Positions 26,805-35,965 of a DNA stretch of 64,000 bases are shown here, piece by piece (the first letter of the stretch is position 1; each line of letters begins with the position of its first letter). The stretch spans positions 1 through 64,000 of the forward strand of contig NZ_BOOQ01000058.1 of the NCBI RefSeq assembly GCF_016863315.1. The letters run 5' to 3'. The notes below the pieces were generated by a model. It was not told the origin of the DNA. It saw only the letters and a program-made list of their open reading frames with translations, and did no database searches. Position numbers and translations under genes: made by a program. Source of the stretch: Planotetraspora silvatica. Its GTDB lineage: Bacteria; Actinomycetota; Actinomycetes; Streptosporangiales; Streptosporangiaceae.

Positions 26805-28394
26805 GTGGCGAAAGTGGATTGGTTGAGTCCCGAGAACATCGTCGCCGTGGTGGCCGCGCTGCTCGGCCTCGTGGCCCCCGCCGCCGGCGCCTTGTTCCAG
26901 CTCCGGACACGACGGGGCAAACGCATCGGCCACCGCGTGCAGATGGACACGGCCATCGGCAGCGACCGGGGTGACGACCGCGGTGACGACGGTGGCGGCG
27001 AGGATGGCGGCGACGGGCAAGCCCGGCTGAACGCGCCGCTCGGGCTCTTCACCGATCAACCAGGCATGTCGAACCCGACCCTCGCGCTTGTCCGCATCGA
27101 GAACACCGGCACGAGCAGCATCGCCGACACCGACTACACCAATCCCGACAAGAACCACGGCCTCAATGTCGTCTTCACCGGGCGCACTGTTCGGAGCGTC
27201 GAGGTGATCCCCGACCCCAAGGCGGCGCATCTCCTGGGCCACTTCGTCCCAGTCGAGGGCAAGGGAGGCCTACAGCACAGCGGCAACACGATTCGCCTGC
27301 CCCGGGTTCCGCTCAATCAGGACCAGCACTTCAAGCTGCTCGTGCTGCTGAGCGGCGGCCGCGTCGGCAGCAAGATCGACGTAACGGGAGGCATCCAGGA
27401 CGGCAAGGTGGAGCGCACCCGCAGCATGTCGGTCGATGACAAGCCGCCCCTGTTCAGCACGCTCGCCATGGGGACCACCATCGTGCTCGCCGTCTGCCTT
27501 CTCACCCTGGCCGGCATCATCGTCTTTCGGCAACCGGCGCCCCCCATCGGTTGCGCCACGGGAGAGCTCAGGGTTGTCGGCTCCACCGCCTTCGCCCCCG
27601 CCATGGAGGAACTCGCCGACCGATACGCCGCGGACTGCCCGGGTTCCGTGATCACGGTGGACGCGCACGGCAGCAACGAGGGTGTGCGGGAGCTGGCGGA
27701 GGCGGGTGGCGGCGCGAACAAGGATTCCCCGGCCCTGCTCGCCCTCTCGGACGGCCCCAAGCCGGCGAGCTTCACGCAGCTGAGGGAGGACCGGGTCGCC
27801 ATCGCGGCTTTCGCCCTCGTGGTCAACGACGAGACCGATGTCAAGAATCTGACGATCGACCAGATACGCGCTATCTACCAGGGCGATGTCGTCAACTGGA
27901 AGGAACTCGGCGGCCCCGACCTCCCCATCCGGCTCGTCAGCCGGGACGCCAACTCCGGTACGCGTGACCTGCTGCGCCGGCACATCCTCGACGGCCAGGG
28001 CGAACCCGCCTTCACCTCCCGGGACTGCGAGAACAAGAACTCCCCACAGGACAAGATCATCCGCTGTGAACTCGGCAGCACCGGTGAGGTGCTCAAGACC
28101 GTGGCCCGGGTGCCCGGCGCCATCGGCTACAGCGAACTGAGGGCCGCCGCCACCTCCAAAGGCCTGCACACCCTGAACATCGACGGCCATGCGCCTTCGA
28201 TCGAGGCCATCGGCGACGCCACCTACCGCTTCACCGAAATCGAATACGCCTATACCAACGGCGCACCGGTCTCCGACTCCCTCACCTCGAGCTTCCTGAA
28301 TTACGTGATCAGAGGCAACGGCCAGGAGGTGCTGAAAGCCTTCGGGCACCTGCCGTGCTACACACCGGACGGCCTCAAGCGCTGCCAGTCGTGA
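26805..28394 (+). CDS. membrane-anchored PstS-like substrate-binding protein
   Basis: A 529-residue protein with two membrane segments: residues ~9-28 (IVAVVAALLGLVAPAAGALF) and ~225-250 (MGTTIVLAVCLLTLAGIIVF). Between them lies a ~180-residue domain beginning RGKRIGHRVQMDT, with an Asp/Gly-rich stretch and beta-rich sequence (LALVRIENTG). After the second segment is a PstS-type phosphate-binding fold: LRVVGSTAFAPAMEELADRY, IRAIYQGDVVNWKEL, SRDANSGTRDLL, GYSEL. No pstCAB genes adjoin it, so it is probably a sensor or anchored solute binder rather than a transporter part. GTG 26805 follows a CAGGGG site; an earlier TTG is in frame. The ligand is not determined. Confidence 0.8.
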   Translation: MAKVDWLSPENIVAVVAALLGLVAPAAGALFQLRTRRGKRIGHRVQMDTAIGSDRGDDRGDDGGGEDGGDGQARLNAPLGLFTDQPGMSNPTLALVRIENTGTSSIADTDYTNPDKNHGLNVVFTGRTVRSVEVIPDPKAAHLLGHFVPVEGKGGLQHSGNTIRLPRVPLNQDQHFKLLVLLSGGRVGSKIDVTGGIQDGKVERTRSMSVDDKPPLFSTLAMGTTIVLAVCLLTLAGIIVFRQPAPPIGCATGELRVVGSTAFAPAMEELADRYAADCPGSVITVDAHGSNEGVRELAEAGGGANKDSPALLALSDGPKPASFTQLREDRVAIAAFALVVNDETDVKNLTIDQIRAIYQGDVVNWKELGGPDLPIRLVSRDANSGTRDLLRRHILDGQGEPAFTSRDCENKNSPQDKIIRCELGSTGEVLKTVARVPGAIGYSELRAAATSKGLHTLNIDGHAPSIEAIGDATYRFTEIEYAYTNGAPVSDSLTSSFLNYVIRGNGQEVLKAFGHLPCYTPDGLKRCQS

Positions 28395-28538
28395 AGTGGG
28401 CACCCCTCACCGGCCGCGATGTCGCACGGCGCTACTACCGGCGCCGTAGTCCGGCCAGTCGTTGATCCCGGCGCGGTAGCGGAAGATGACTCCGCTTGCG
28501 GGACGCCCCTGACCACCTGCTGAACGACGATTGCGGTC

Positions 28539-30038
28539 ATGAAATCGCCAGTCAGTGGAAAATCAGCAGGCGGAAGCGTGGTCGTCGAGTCGGGTGCCCG
28601 GCCGGGGATCATCCTCGCCGCGGTGGCCGTCGTGCAGTTCATGGTGTCGCTGGATCTGTCGGTGGTGAACGTCGGACTCCCGCAGATAGCTGTCGGCCTC
28701 GGCTTCAGCGCAGTGGGGCTGACCTGGGTGATCCACGCCTACGCGCTCACCTTCGGCGGGCTGCTCCTCCTGGGTGGCAAGGCCGCCGACCGGTACGGCC
28801 GCAAGCGGGTCCTGCTGCTCGGGCTCGGCCTGTTCGGCATCGCCTCACTCGTCGGCGGCTTCGCCCAGGAACCCGGCCATCTTGTCGCCGCTCGTGCCGT
28901 ACAGGGCATCGGGGCCGCCGCACTGGCTCCGGCCGCGCTGGCGTTGCTGACCTCGACGTTCCCCACGGGCAAGGCTCGTATCCGGGCATTCGGCGTATGG
29001 GCCGCGGTGAACGCCGCCGGGGGCGCCCTCGGCGTCCTGATCGGCGGCCTGCTCACCCAGTACGCCAGTTGGCGATGGGTGATGTTCGTCAGCGTCCCGA
29101 TGGCCGCCGGCGCGCTGGCCCTGGTCTGGCGGGCCGTCGCCGCCGCCCCGCCCTCGGTTCGCGGCGGCCGCCCGGACGTGCTGGGTGCCGTCCTGGCCAC
29201 GGCGGGCATGGCCCTGCTGGTGTTCGGCGTCGTCCGTACGGACCGGTATGCGTGGACCTCCCCGGTCACCCTGACGACTCTGGCGGTCGCCGCCGCGCTG
29301 CTGGCCGCCTTCATCTACGTCGAGCAGACCACCACGCGCGAACCGATTATCCGGCTCGGCCTGTTCGCCAACCGCTCGGTCGCCGGGGCGAACGCCTACA
29401 GCCTCCTCGTCGGTGCGGCCCTGTCGTCGGCGTTCTATTTCATGTCGCTGTACCTGCAACGAGTGCTCGGGATCGGGCCGGCCCTGACCGGGGTCGAGTT
29501 CCTGCCATTCGCCCTCGGCGTGATCGCCGGATCGGTACTCGCCGTCAAACTCGGCTCCCGTTTCGCGCCGCGGACTCTTCTGGTCAGCGGCGGACTGCTG
29601 ACCGCAGCCGGATTCGCCTGGTTCGGCCTGATCAGCCCCGACGGCGCGTTCATCACCGACGTGCTGGGACCGTCGATCGTCGCCAGCGTCGGATTCGGAC
29701 TCTGCCTCGGACAGGTCGTCTCCATCGGCACGACGGGTGTCGCGCCCCACGAGACGGGGACCGCATCGGGCCTGCTCAACAGTTCACGCCAGATCGGTGC
29801 CTCGCTCGGGCTGGCCGCCCTCGGCAGCGCGGCCCAGCACCGCAGCGGCCAGGCGGTCACGCTCGAGGCCCTCAACGACGGGTACGCGCTCGGCCTGACG
29901 CTCAGCGCCGCGCTCCTGGTCGCCGGTGTCCTCATCGCCCTCACCGTCCTGCGCTCGACCCGCCCGACCGGCCCGACCATCTCGACATCACGGGCTGAGC
30001 AGATCGATGACCGCGATTCGCTCCTCGCCCGGGATTGA
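28539..30038 (+). CDS. MFS transporter, DHA2 (EmrB/QacA) drug-efflux family
   Basis: A 499-residue membrane protein with about 14 predicted helices. Signature motif A is seen as GGKAADRYGRKRVLLLG (helices 2-3), and the first helix has the DHA2 pattern VVQFMVSLDLSVVNVGLP, with the charged Asp typical of multidrug antiporters. The middle helix reads RAVQGIGAAALAPAALALL. It probably exports a hydrophobic compound by proton antiport. ATG 28539 is used. No TetR/MarR gene adjoins it; a cupin gene follows 66 bp downstream on the same strand. Confidence 0.92.
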   Translation: MKSPVSGKSAGGSVVVESGARPGIILAAVAVVQFMVSLDLSVVNVGLPQIAVGLGFSAVGLTWVIHAYALTFGGLLLLGGKAADRYGRKRVLLLGLGLFGIASLVGGFAQEPGHLVAARAVQGIGAAALAPAALALLTSTFPTGKARIRAFGVWAAVNAAGGALGVLIGGLLTQYASWRWVMFVSVPMAAGALALVWRAVAAAPPSVRGGRPDVLGAVLATAGMALLVFGVVRTDRYAWTSPVTLTTLAVAAALLAAFIYVEQTTTREPIIRLGLFANRSVAGANAYSLLVGAALSSAFYFMSLYLQRVLGIGPALTGVEFLPFALGVIAGSVLAVKLGSRFAPRTLLVSGGLLTAAGFAWFGLISPDGAFITDVLGPSIVASVGFGLCLGQVVSIGTTGVAPHETGTASGLLNSSRQIGASLGLAALGSAAQHRSGQAVTLEALNDGYALGLTLSAALLVAGVLIALTVLRSTRPTGPTISTSRAEQIDDRDSLLARD

Positions 30039-30104
30039 CCGGCGATCCACCCCCTGCCACAACCCCCACCAGATGAAAGATCACTGCAGGAAGGCCGTCC
30101 CGGC

Positions 30105-30494
30105 ATGACTGTCACCCCGATCGATCTCTTCGCGTCCTCTATCCACCTCCACCAAGGCGGCAAGATTCACGCCGAGAAACGAACAAGGGACTCCGACGAG
30201 GACGGCTGGCAGTTGATGGCCTTCCATGCGAAGACCGCGGCCGATGTCCACGCCGACCACTGGGAAGTCCACCCCGAGGCCGAGGAGATCGTGTCCTGCC
30301 TCATGGGGAAGATAAGCCTCTACCTCCGTCCGGAGCTGCCGGGACAAGAGGAGGAAGAGATCAGGTTGTGGGCCGGAACCGCTGCCATCGTCCCGCGCGG
30401 GCGATGGCACCGCATCGTGTTGGACATCCCCAGCAACATCATGGCGGTCACTCTGCCGCGCGGCAGCCGGCTGGAGAAGCGAACCGACGCCTAG
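30105..30494 (+). CDS. small cupin-domain protein
   Basis: A 129-residue single cupin barrel. VHADHWEVHPEAEEIVSCLMGKISLYL supplies motif 1 with the HxH..E residues, and IVPRGRWHRIVLDIPSN supplies motif 2 with its histidine. A bound metal is therefore likely. The gene follows the MFS exporter and may share its transcript. The enzymatic or sensory role is unknown. Confidence 0.8.
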   Translation: MTVTPIDLFASSIHLHQGGKIHAEKRTRDSDEDGWQLMAFHAKTAADVHADHWEVHPEAEEIVSCLMGKISLYLRPELPGQEEEEIRLWAGTAAIVPRGRWHRIVLDIPSNIMAVTLPRGSRLEKRTDA

Positions 30495-30503
30495 GACAAC
30501 CTC

Positions 30504-30517
30504 TCGAACCTGTTCTC
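30504..30517. promoter_or_regulatory. near-match to a KstR-like palindrome
   Basis: TCGAACCTGTTCTC fits TnnAACnnGTTnn at all but the final A. It lies 107 bp upstream of a better copy in the same promoter region. Confidence 0.3.
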
Positions 30518-30623
30518 ATTCACTGGCCAGGGGTGATGAGCGACAGCGGTTCGGCGGCGGACGGGTGCTTGTTTTCGGCGCTATTTCTCTCGCCTTCCGC
30601 GCGGTGTAATGTAATCGCGAGTC

Positions 30624-30637
30624 TAGAACTTGTTCTA
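30624..30637. promoter_or_regulatory. KstR-like operator TAGAACTTGTTCTA
   Basis: This 14-bp palindrome fits exactly the TnnAACnnGTTnnA consensus known for KstR, the TetR-family repressor of cholesterol and lipid catabolism in mycobacteria. It lies 46 bp upstream of the phosphotransferase-family gene start. No KstR gene is in the window. The match could also serve another TetR regulator. Confidence 0.5.
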
Positions 30638-30682
30638 CTTGGGTTTGCGTGGAATTCACATGCGCCACCCGGAGGGAGTTCG

Positions 30683-31813
30683 ATGGACCGCCAACCGGTA
30701 GAGAAGAAGATGCGGCGCTCGGGCCGCGATCCCCATGCTTTTTCCACCCATCTCGCCGCATGGCTGGCGACCGTCCTCCCCGCCGGCGCCCTGGACCCCG
30801 ACGTCGTGGTCCACGAAGGGGTCGAGGCCAACGGCCTGTCGTCGGAGACGGTGTTCGTCGACGCCACCTGGACCGAGAACGGCCGGCCGCAGGCCGGCCG
30901 TTTCGTCGCGCGTGTCGCTCCCGCGGCGGAAGACATTCCCGTGTTTCCCGAGTACGCCCTTCAGGACCAGTACGACGCCATGCGGCTGGTCGCTGAGCTG
31001 ACCGATGTGCCTGTGCCTCGGGTGCGGTGGATGGAGCCCACGGGTGAGGTGATCGGCAGCCCGTTCTTCCTGATGGACCGCGTCGAGGGCGTCGTCCCAC
31101 CCGACGTGCTGCCGTACAACTTCGGCGGCAACTGGCTGTTCGACGCCTCGCCCGACGAGCAACGCCGCCTGCAGGACGTCACCGTCGAGACGATCGCCAA
31201 GCTGCACGCCATCCCCGACGCGTCCTCCACATTCGGGTTCCTCACCCCGCGCGAGGGAGCGGAGGGCGACAGCCTGCTCGCGCGGAACCTGGCGCGCACG
31301 CGGGCGTGGTACGACTTCGCGACGACCGACCTGGGCCGTTCTCCGCTCGTCGAACGCGGCTTGGCCTGGCTCACGGCGAACCTGCCGGAGACCCATGAGA
31401 CGGTCCTCAGCTGGGGCGACTCCCGGATCGGCAACATCCTCTACCGCGACTTCGCGCCGGTCGCCGTGCTCGACTGGGAGATGGCCGCGATCGGACCCCG
31501 CGAGCTCGACATCTCATGGATGGTCTCCGCCCACCAGGTCTTCGAGTCGATCACCACCGTCCTGGCGATGCCGGGCATGCCGCACTTCCTCCGTGAAGAG
31601 GACGCGAAGGCGACGTACGAGAAACTCACCGGTATAGCCCTCGGCGATCTCCAGTGGTACCACGTATACAACGGCGTGCGATGGTGCATCGTGTTCATGC
31701 GTACCGGCGCACGGCAGATTCATTTCGGTGAGGTCGAGCGGCCCGGCGACATCGAGACTTTGATGCATTCCCGGCCGTTGCTCGAAAGGCTTCTCGACGA
31801 GGTAGGTGCGTAG
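30683..31813 (+). CDS. phosphotransferase-family (APH/FadE36-like) protein
   Basis: A 376-residue aminoglycoside-phosphotransferase-fold protein. It has VARVAPAAEDIPVFPEY in the N-lobe, LSWGDSRIGNILY (the HGD..xxN catalytic loop, with Ser-Trp-Gly replacing His-Gly) and VAVLDWEMAAIGPRELDISW (DxD metal segment). This layout matches the FadE36-type group linked to acyl-CoA and steroid catabolism rather than true aminoglycoside resistance enzymes. ATG 30683 follows a GGAGGG site. It forms a two-gene operon with the next gene (2-bp gap), downstream of KstR-like palindromes. A role in lipid or steroid metabolism is inferred from both clues. Confidence 0.85.
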   Translation: MDRQPVEKKMRRSGRDPHAFSTHLAAWLATVLPAGALDPDVVVHEGVEANGLSSETVFVDATWTENGRPQAGRFVARVAPAAEDIPVFPEYALQDQYDAMRLVAELTDVPVPRVRWMEPTGEVIGSPFFLMDRVEGVVPPDVLPYNFGGNWLFDASPDEQRRLQDVTVETIAKLHAIPDASSTFGFLTPREGAEGDSLLARNLARTRAWYDFATTDLGRSPLVERGLAWLTANLPETHETVLSWGDSRIGNILYRDFAPVAVLDWEMAAIGPRELDISWMVSAHQVFESITTVLAMPGMPHFLREEDAKATYEKLTGIALGDLQWYHVYNGVRWCIVFMRTGARQIHFGEVERPGDIETLMHSRPLLERLLDEVGA

Positions 31814-31815
31814 AC

Positions 31816-32916
31816 GTGGTCGGTCCGCTCGACGAGTACCCCATCCATCAGGCCCCGCTGCCGGTCGCCTGGGCGGCGACCAGCGACCGCAACTTCTATG
31901 ACCGCTGCTACCTGAACGCCCACGACCGTACGGGCGACATCTTCGTGATCACCGGGATGGGCTGGTACCCGAACCTCGGCACCAAGGACGCCTTCGTGCT
32001 GGTCCGCCGAGGCTCCACCCAGACGGCCGTCCACCTCGGCGACGCGATCGACGACGACCGGCTGAACCAGCGCGTGGGCGGCTACCGCGTCGAGGTCGTG
32101 GAGCCGCTCCAGAAGCTGCGCGTCGTCATGGACGAGACCGAGGGCATCGCGCTCGACATGACGTGGGAGGGCTCATTCCCCGTCGTTCAGGAGCAGCCGC
32201 ACATCATGCGCGCCGGCAGCCGCGTCACCCTCGACGCGCAGCGTTTCGCCCAGGTCGGCACGTGGTCCGGTTCCATCGTCATCGACGGCGAGGAGATCGC
32301 GGTGACGCCCGACCGCTGGGTCGGCACCCGCGACCGCTCGTGGGGCATCCGCCCGGTGGGCGAACCCGTGCCGGCCGGACGGCCGTCGGACCCGCCGTTC
32401 GAGGGCATGTGGTGGCTCTACATGCCGCTGCGGTTCGACGACTACGCCGTCGTGCTGATCCTCCAGGAGAACCCGGACGGCTTCCGCACCCTCAACGACT
32501 GCACCCGCGTGTGGCGCGACGGCCGGGTCGAGCAGCTCGGCTGGCCCCAGGTGACCGTCTCCTACGCGTCCGGCACCCGGATCCCCACCGGCGCGGTGAT
32601 CCGCTGCACCGGCTCGGAGGGCAAGCCCGTGGTGCTGGAGATCGAGTCGCTGCTGCCGGTGGCGCTGCACATCGGTGCCGGCTACAGCAGCGACCCCGAC
32701 TGGTCCCATGGCGTGTGGAAGGGCCCAGGTTTCACCGAACGCGTCACCTACGACCTGGACTCCCCGGAGGTCGCGGGCCGGATGATGTTCGGCATCGTCG
32801 ACCACGTCGCCCGCGCCACCTGCGAGGGTGCCATGGGCTACGGCCTCTTCGAGCACGGCGCCATGGGCCGCCACGACCCGAGCGGTTTCACCGACTGGTT
32901 CACCCTCGCCCCCTGA
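31816..32916 (+). CDS. lipocalin/CrtC-like beta-barrel protein of unknown function
   Basis: A 366-residue beta-rich protein rich in Trp and Gly: FYDRCYLNAHDRTGDIFVITGMG at the start, DRWVGTRDRSWGIRP in the middle, and GMWWLYMPLRFDDYAVVLILQE after it. It resembles the hydroxyneurosporene-synthase/lipocalin-like fold found beside acyl-CoA dehydrogenases and FadE36-type proteins in actinomycetes. The GTG start lies two bases after the phosphotransferase stop, so co-translation is expected. No catalytic residues are identified; it may bind or act on a hydrophobic lipid or steroid derivative. Confidence 0.7.
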   Translation: MVGPLDEYPIHQAPLPVAWAATSDRNFYDRCYLNAHDRTGDIFVITGMGWYPNLGTKDAFVLVRRGSTQTAVHLGDAIDDDRLNQRVGGYRVEVVEPLQKLRVVMDETEGIALDMTWEGSFPVVQEQPHIMRAGSRVTLDAQRFAQVGTWSGSIVIDGEEIAVTPDRWVGTRDRSWGIRPVGEPVPAGRPSDPPFEGMWWLYMPLRFDDYAVVLILQENPDGFRTLNDCTRVWRDGRVEQLGWPQVTVSYASGTRIPTGAVIRCTGSEGKPVVLEIESLLPVALHIGAGYSSDPDWSHGVWKGPGFTERVTYDLDSPEVAGRMMFGIVDHVARATCEGAMGYGLFEHGAMGRHDPSGFTDWFTLAP

Positions 32917-32944
32917 CACTTCCCATGATCACGTCCGGCCCCCA

Positions 32945-32976
32945 CCCGGCCGCCAGTGTCTGATCAGGCGGCCGGG
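32945..32976. terminator. hairpin between convergent genes
   Basis: CCCGGCCGCC pairs perfectly with GGCGGCCGGG across a 12-nt loop. It overlaps the last codons of the minus-strand oxidase gene and lies 28 bp past the plus-strand gene's stop. Confidence 0.65.
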
Positions 32977-34361
32977 ACCACGTTGTGGTTGATCCGGAAC
33001 ATGTTGGCCGGGTCGTAGGTCTTCTTGACGGCCGTCAGGCGCTCGTGGCGTTCCGGGCCGTAGATCGCGGCGGCGTCGGTCGCCTCTTCCGGGGCGAGGT
33101 TGTTCACCAGGCGCCGGTCGCCCTGCCAGGGTTCCATGCCGTCGAGCAGCACGGCGACCGACTTCTTGAGCTGCTGATCCTGCGGACCGACCTCGACGCC
33201 CAAAAGGCTGTACGGCAGGCCCCTGGTCGCCACGGAGTTGGGCACCGCAGGCTCCCGGTCCCACGCCCCGCCCAGGGCACGCAGTTCGGCGATCCACAGG
33301 GTGGTGCCGGAGCCCGGGCCGACGAGTTCGACCAGCTTGTCCTGCGCCTGCGTGGGGAACTCCCGCAGCATGATGCCCCGTTCGTAGTAGGGCAGCGGTT
33401 CGGTCGGCTCGTTGTGGATCGACGCGACCTCGGTGTACGGCATGTCCCTCACGGTGTCCAGGACTGCCGGAGCCACCGCCCGCAGCGGCGCTATCATCCG
33501 CTCGCCGTCCGCGGCCATGCCGTTGTAGGCGAACCGCAGAGACACCACGAACACCCCGCGCAGCGGTTCGGGCAATGCGGGCAGCGGCGGCAGCCGCAGC
33601 ACGGCGAACGACGAGATCATGGTCTCCGGTGTGCCCGGATGCCAGGCGGTCCAGGCTCGCAGCACGTCGGCCATCCGCTCACCGGGGAAGTAGATGCCGC
33701 CGCCGTAGAGGCGGGGCACCGGGAACAGGGCGAATTCCAGCGCGGTGACCACTCCGAAGTTGCCCTTGCCACCGCGCAGCGCCCAGAACAGGTCGGGTTC
33801 GGACTCCGCGTCGACATGCCGCAGTTCACCGTCCGCGGTCACCACGTCGAGCGAGTGCACATGGTCGGCGGCGTAGCCGTGGGAGCGGCCGAGGGTCGGG
33901 CTGAGGCCGCCGCCCAGGGTGTAACCGGAGACTCCCACCGTGGGATTCGACCCGTTCAGCGGAGCCAGCCCCTCCTTGGCCGCCTCCGCGACGACCTCGG
34001 ACCATATCGCTCCGGCGCCGACCCGGGCCGTGCGGCCGATCGCGTCGATGGCCACGTCATTCATCCGATGGGTCGCGATCATGACGGCGCCGTGCGCCGG
34101 GCCGACCATCTGGTGGCCGGTGGTCTTCACCAGGACCGGCCGGTGCCGCTCCGCCGCGAAGGCGACGGCGGCCTGGACATCGGCCGCGCTCTCCGCCACC
34201 ACGATCACCGCGGGCGCCAGGTGGTGATTCAGGTTGAAGACGGCGCGTTCGCCGTCGTATCCCGCGTCGCCCGGCAGCAGAACCGAACCTGCCACCGCGG
34301 CCACGAGGGCTGCGGCATCCTCTGGCAGGACCGGCGGCAGGGATGAATCGGTGAAGGTCAT
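32964..34361 (-). CDS. FAD-binding (BBE/PCMH-type) oxidoreductase
   Basis: A 465-residue berberine-bridge-enzyme-like flavoprotein. The PCMH FAD domain is visible as VLVKTTGHQMVGPAHGAVMI (histidine for covalent FAD attachment within TGHQ), then NPTVGVSGYTLGGGLSPTLGRSHG and DLFWALRGGKGNFGVVT. The C-terminal BBE segment is IYGPERHERLTAVKKTYDPANMFRINHN. Such enzymes oxidise sugars, alkaloids or polyketide intermediates with oxygen. There is no signal peptide, so it is cytosolic. ATG 34361 is where family homology begins. It is convergent with the lipocalin-like gene and divergent from trpB. Confidence 0.9.
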   Translation of the reverse strand: MTFTDSSLPPVLPEDAAALVAAVAGSVLLPGDAGYDGERAVFNLNHHLAPAVIVVAESAADVQAAVAFAAERHRPVLVKTTGHQMVGPAHGAVMIATHRMNDVAIDAIGRTARVGAGAIWSEVVAEAAKEGLAPLNGSNPTVGVSGYTLGGGLSPTLGRSHGYAADHVHSLDVVTADGELRHVDAESEPDLFWALRGGKGNFGVVTALEFALFPVPRLYGGGIYFPGERMADVLRAWTAWHPGTPETMISSFAVLRLPPLPALPEPLRGVFVVSLRFAYNGMAADGERMIAPLRAVAPAVLDTVRDMPYTEVASIHNEPTEPLPYYERGIMLREFPTQAQDKLVELVGPGSGTTLWIAELRALGGAWDREPAVPNSVATRGLPYSLLGVEVGPQDQQLKKSVAVLLDGMEPWQGDRRLVNNLAPEEATDAAAIYGPERHERLTAVKKTYDPANMFRINHNVVPAA

Positions 34362-34715
34362 GGCATACGTCCTGTTGCTATGGCGAATGTTCGACTTTTG
34401 CGCGACCTGTTCTTGGGGGGTTCCGAGGCGCAGTCTGTTCGTGATCCATGGTGCTGCGACCTCGTCGTTGCCTGCCGCCTTCATCCAGCCACAAACCACT
34501 CAAATGCGGATAGAAGGTGAAAATTATGAGGAATCCGCACCGGCCTCTCTCATTCATCCGGCGCACGGGCCGTGTCTGCCCGCTCGCGTTCCCCTCGGGA
34601 CTCGTTAAAGCCGGCGACGGCGGCGATTGATCGGCACGGCCGCGTCGCGATCCAGGCCCAGTCGCCATCAGAGCGCCGGCGGTGGCGCGTCCACGCCGCC
34701 CGTGCCACACTCACT
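34362..34715. other. intergenic region between the oxidase and trpB
   Basis: About 350 bp with no gene I can support. It should hold the promoter of the oxidase gene near 34380-34420 and, at the far end, the trpB control region annotated separately. Confidence 0.5.
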
Positions 34716-34745
34716 GTTATAGAACTCATCGCAGAGTTATAGAAC
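34716..34745 (+). promoter_or_regulatory. tandem 10-bp operator repeats upstream of trpB
   Basis: GTTATAGAAC occurs at 34716 and again at 34736, exactly 20 bp (about two helical turns) apart. Each copy is itself nearly palindromic (GTT...AAC), as GntR/HutC-type sites are. The second copy contains TATAGA, a possible -10 element about 15 bp before trpB, so repressor binding would cover the promoter. The GntR gene in the same operon is the obvious candidate regulator. Confidence 0.6.
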
Positions 34746-34759
34746 GATCGGAGTGTGGT

Positions 34760-35965
34760 ATGCGAGACGTGTCGACGTGGCGTGAGCCGGTCCCGCCGGA
34801 CGGGACGATGGGCGAGCCCCGCGCGCGGGGCCGATTCGGCGAGTACGGCGGACGGTACGCGCCGGAGTCCCTGGTGGAGGCGTGCCGCGAGGTGGACGAG
34901 GCGTTCCGGGATGCCTGGGCGGATCCCGGGTTCCGCGGCGCCCTGGCGCGGCTGCTCGCCGTGCACGCCGGGCGGCCGACCCCGCTCACACCGGCCCGCC
35001 GACTGTCGGAGGCACTGGGCGTGCAGCTGTACCTCAAGCGCGAGGATCTCACCCACACCGGATCCCACAAGATCAACAACGTGATGGGCCAGGCCTTGCT
35101 GGCCACCCGGATGGGACGGCGCAGGCTGATCGCCGAGACGGGAGCGGGCCAGCACGGGGTGGCCACCGCGACCGCCGCCGCACTGCTCGGGCTGGAGGCC
35201 ACGGTGTTCATGGGCGAGCGCGACATCGAGCGGCAGGCGCTGAACGTCTTCCGGATGCGCATGCTGGGCGCAGAGGTGGTCCCGGTGACCACGGGCAGCC
35301 GTACCCTCAAGGACGCGACCAGCGAGGCCATGCGGCACTGGGTGGGCGCGACCGGCGACTCCCACTACTGCATCGGCTCGGTCGTCGGGCCGGATCCGTA
35401 CCCATGGATGGTCAGGGAGTTCCAGCGGATCATCGGCGACGAGGCCCGCGGGCAGTGCGCCGCCGAGTTGCGGACCGGCGTCCCGGACTACGTGGTCGCG
35501 TGCGTCGGCGGCGGCTCCCACGCGGCCGGCACGTTCGCCGGATTCGCCGACACCCCGGCGCGCCTGGTCGGTGTCGAGGCGGAGGGCGGCGCCGGGGCGG
35601 CCCGCGGCCGGCTCGGCGTTCTGCACGGCTGCCGCTCGCTGTTCCTGCAGGACGACGACGGGCAGATCACCCAGGCGCACTCCATCGCCGCCGGGCTCGA
35701 CTACCCGGGAGTCGGCCCGGAGCACGCCCACCTGCGCGACCTGGGCCGGGCCCGGTACGTCACGGTGACCGACGACGAGGCGGTCGGCGCGGCGGTACGG
35801 CTGGCGCGTACCGAAGGCATCGTCCCGGCGCTCGAATCCGCGCACGCCCTCGCCTGGGTGATCGGCGCGGCGGACGGCGGCGACCTGCCCGCAGGATCGA
35901 CGGTGCTGATGACGTTGTCCGGCCGGGGCGACAAGGACGTCTCAACCCTGAAGGAGCTGCTGTGA
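34760..35965 (+). CDS. trpB: tryptophan synthase beta subunit (TrpB1 type)
   Basis: A 401-residue PLP enzyme joining indole and serine. It has FGEYGGRYAPESLVEA, the PLP lysine in LTHTGSHKINNVMGQAL, AETGAGQHGVATATAAALLG, the phosphate loop VGGGSHAAGTFAGF, and SGRGDKD at the C-terminus. It lacks the long N-terminal extension of TrpB2. The usual phosphate-loop residue N of GGGSNA is H here. It is followed by trpA with a GTGA overlap, so an alpha-beta complex is expected. No other tryptophan genes (trpC, trpE, trpD) adjoin it, suggesting a secondary or specialised copy, although this is inference from 64 kb only. Confidence 0.95.
   Translation: MRDVSTWREPVPPDGTMGEPRARGRFGEYGGRYAPESLVEACREVDEAFRDAWADPGFRGALARLLAVHAGRPTPLTPARRLSEALGVQLYLKREDLTHTGSHKINNVMGQALLATRMGRRRLIAETGAGQHGVATATAAALLGLEATVFMGERDIERQALNVFRMRMLGAEVVPVTTGSRTLKDATSEAMRHWVGATGDSHYCIGSVVGPDPYPWMVREFQRIIGDEARGQCAAELRTGVPDYVVACVGGGSHAAGTFAGFADTPARLVGVEAEGGAGAARGRLGVLHGCRSLFLQDDDGQITQAHSIAAGLDYPGVGPEHAHLRDLGRARYVTVTDDEAVGAAVRLARTEGIVPALESAHALAWVIGAADGGDLPAGSTVLMTLSGRGDKDVSTLKELL

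Noticed and set aside
34882-35961. Out-of-frame extension upstream of trpA giving a 631-codon frame
   Set aside because: The first part is trpB read in another frame; trpA begins at the GTG overlapping the trpB stop.
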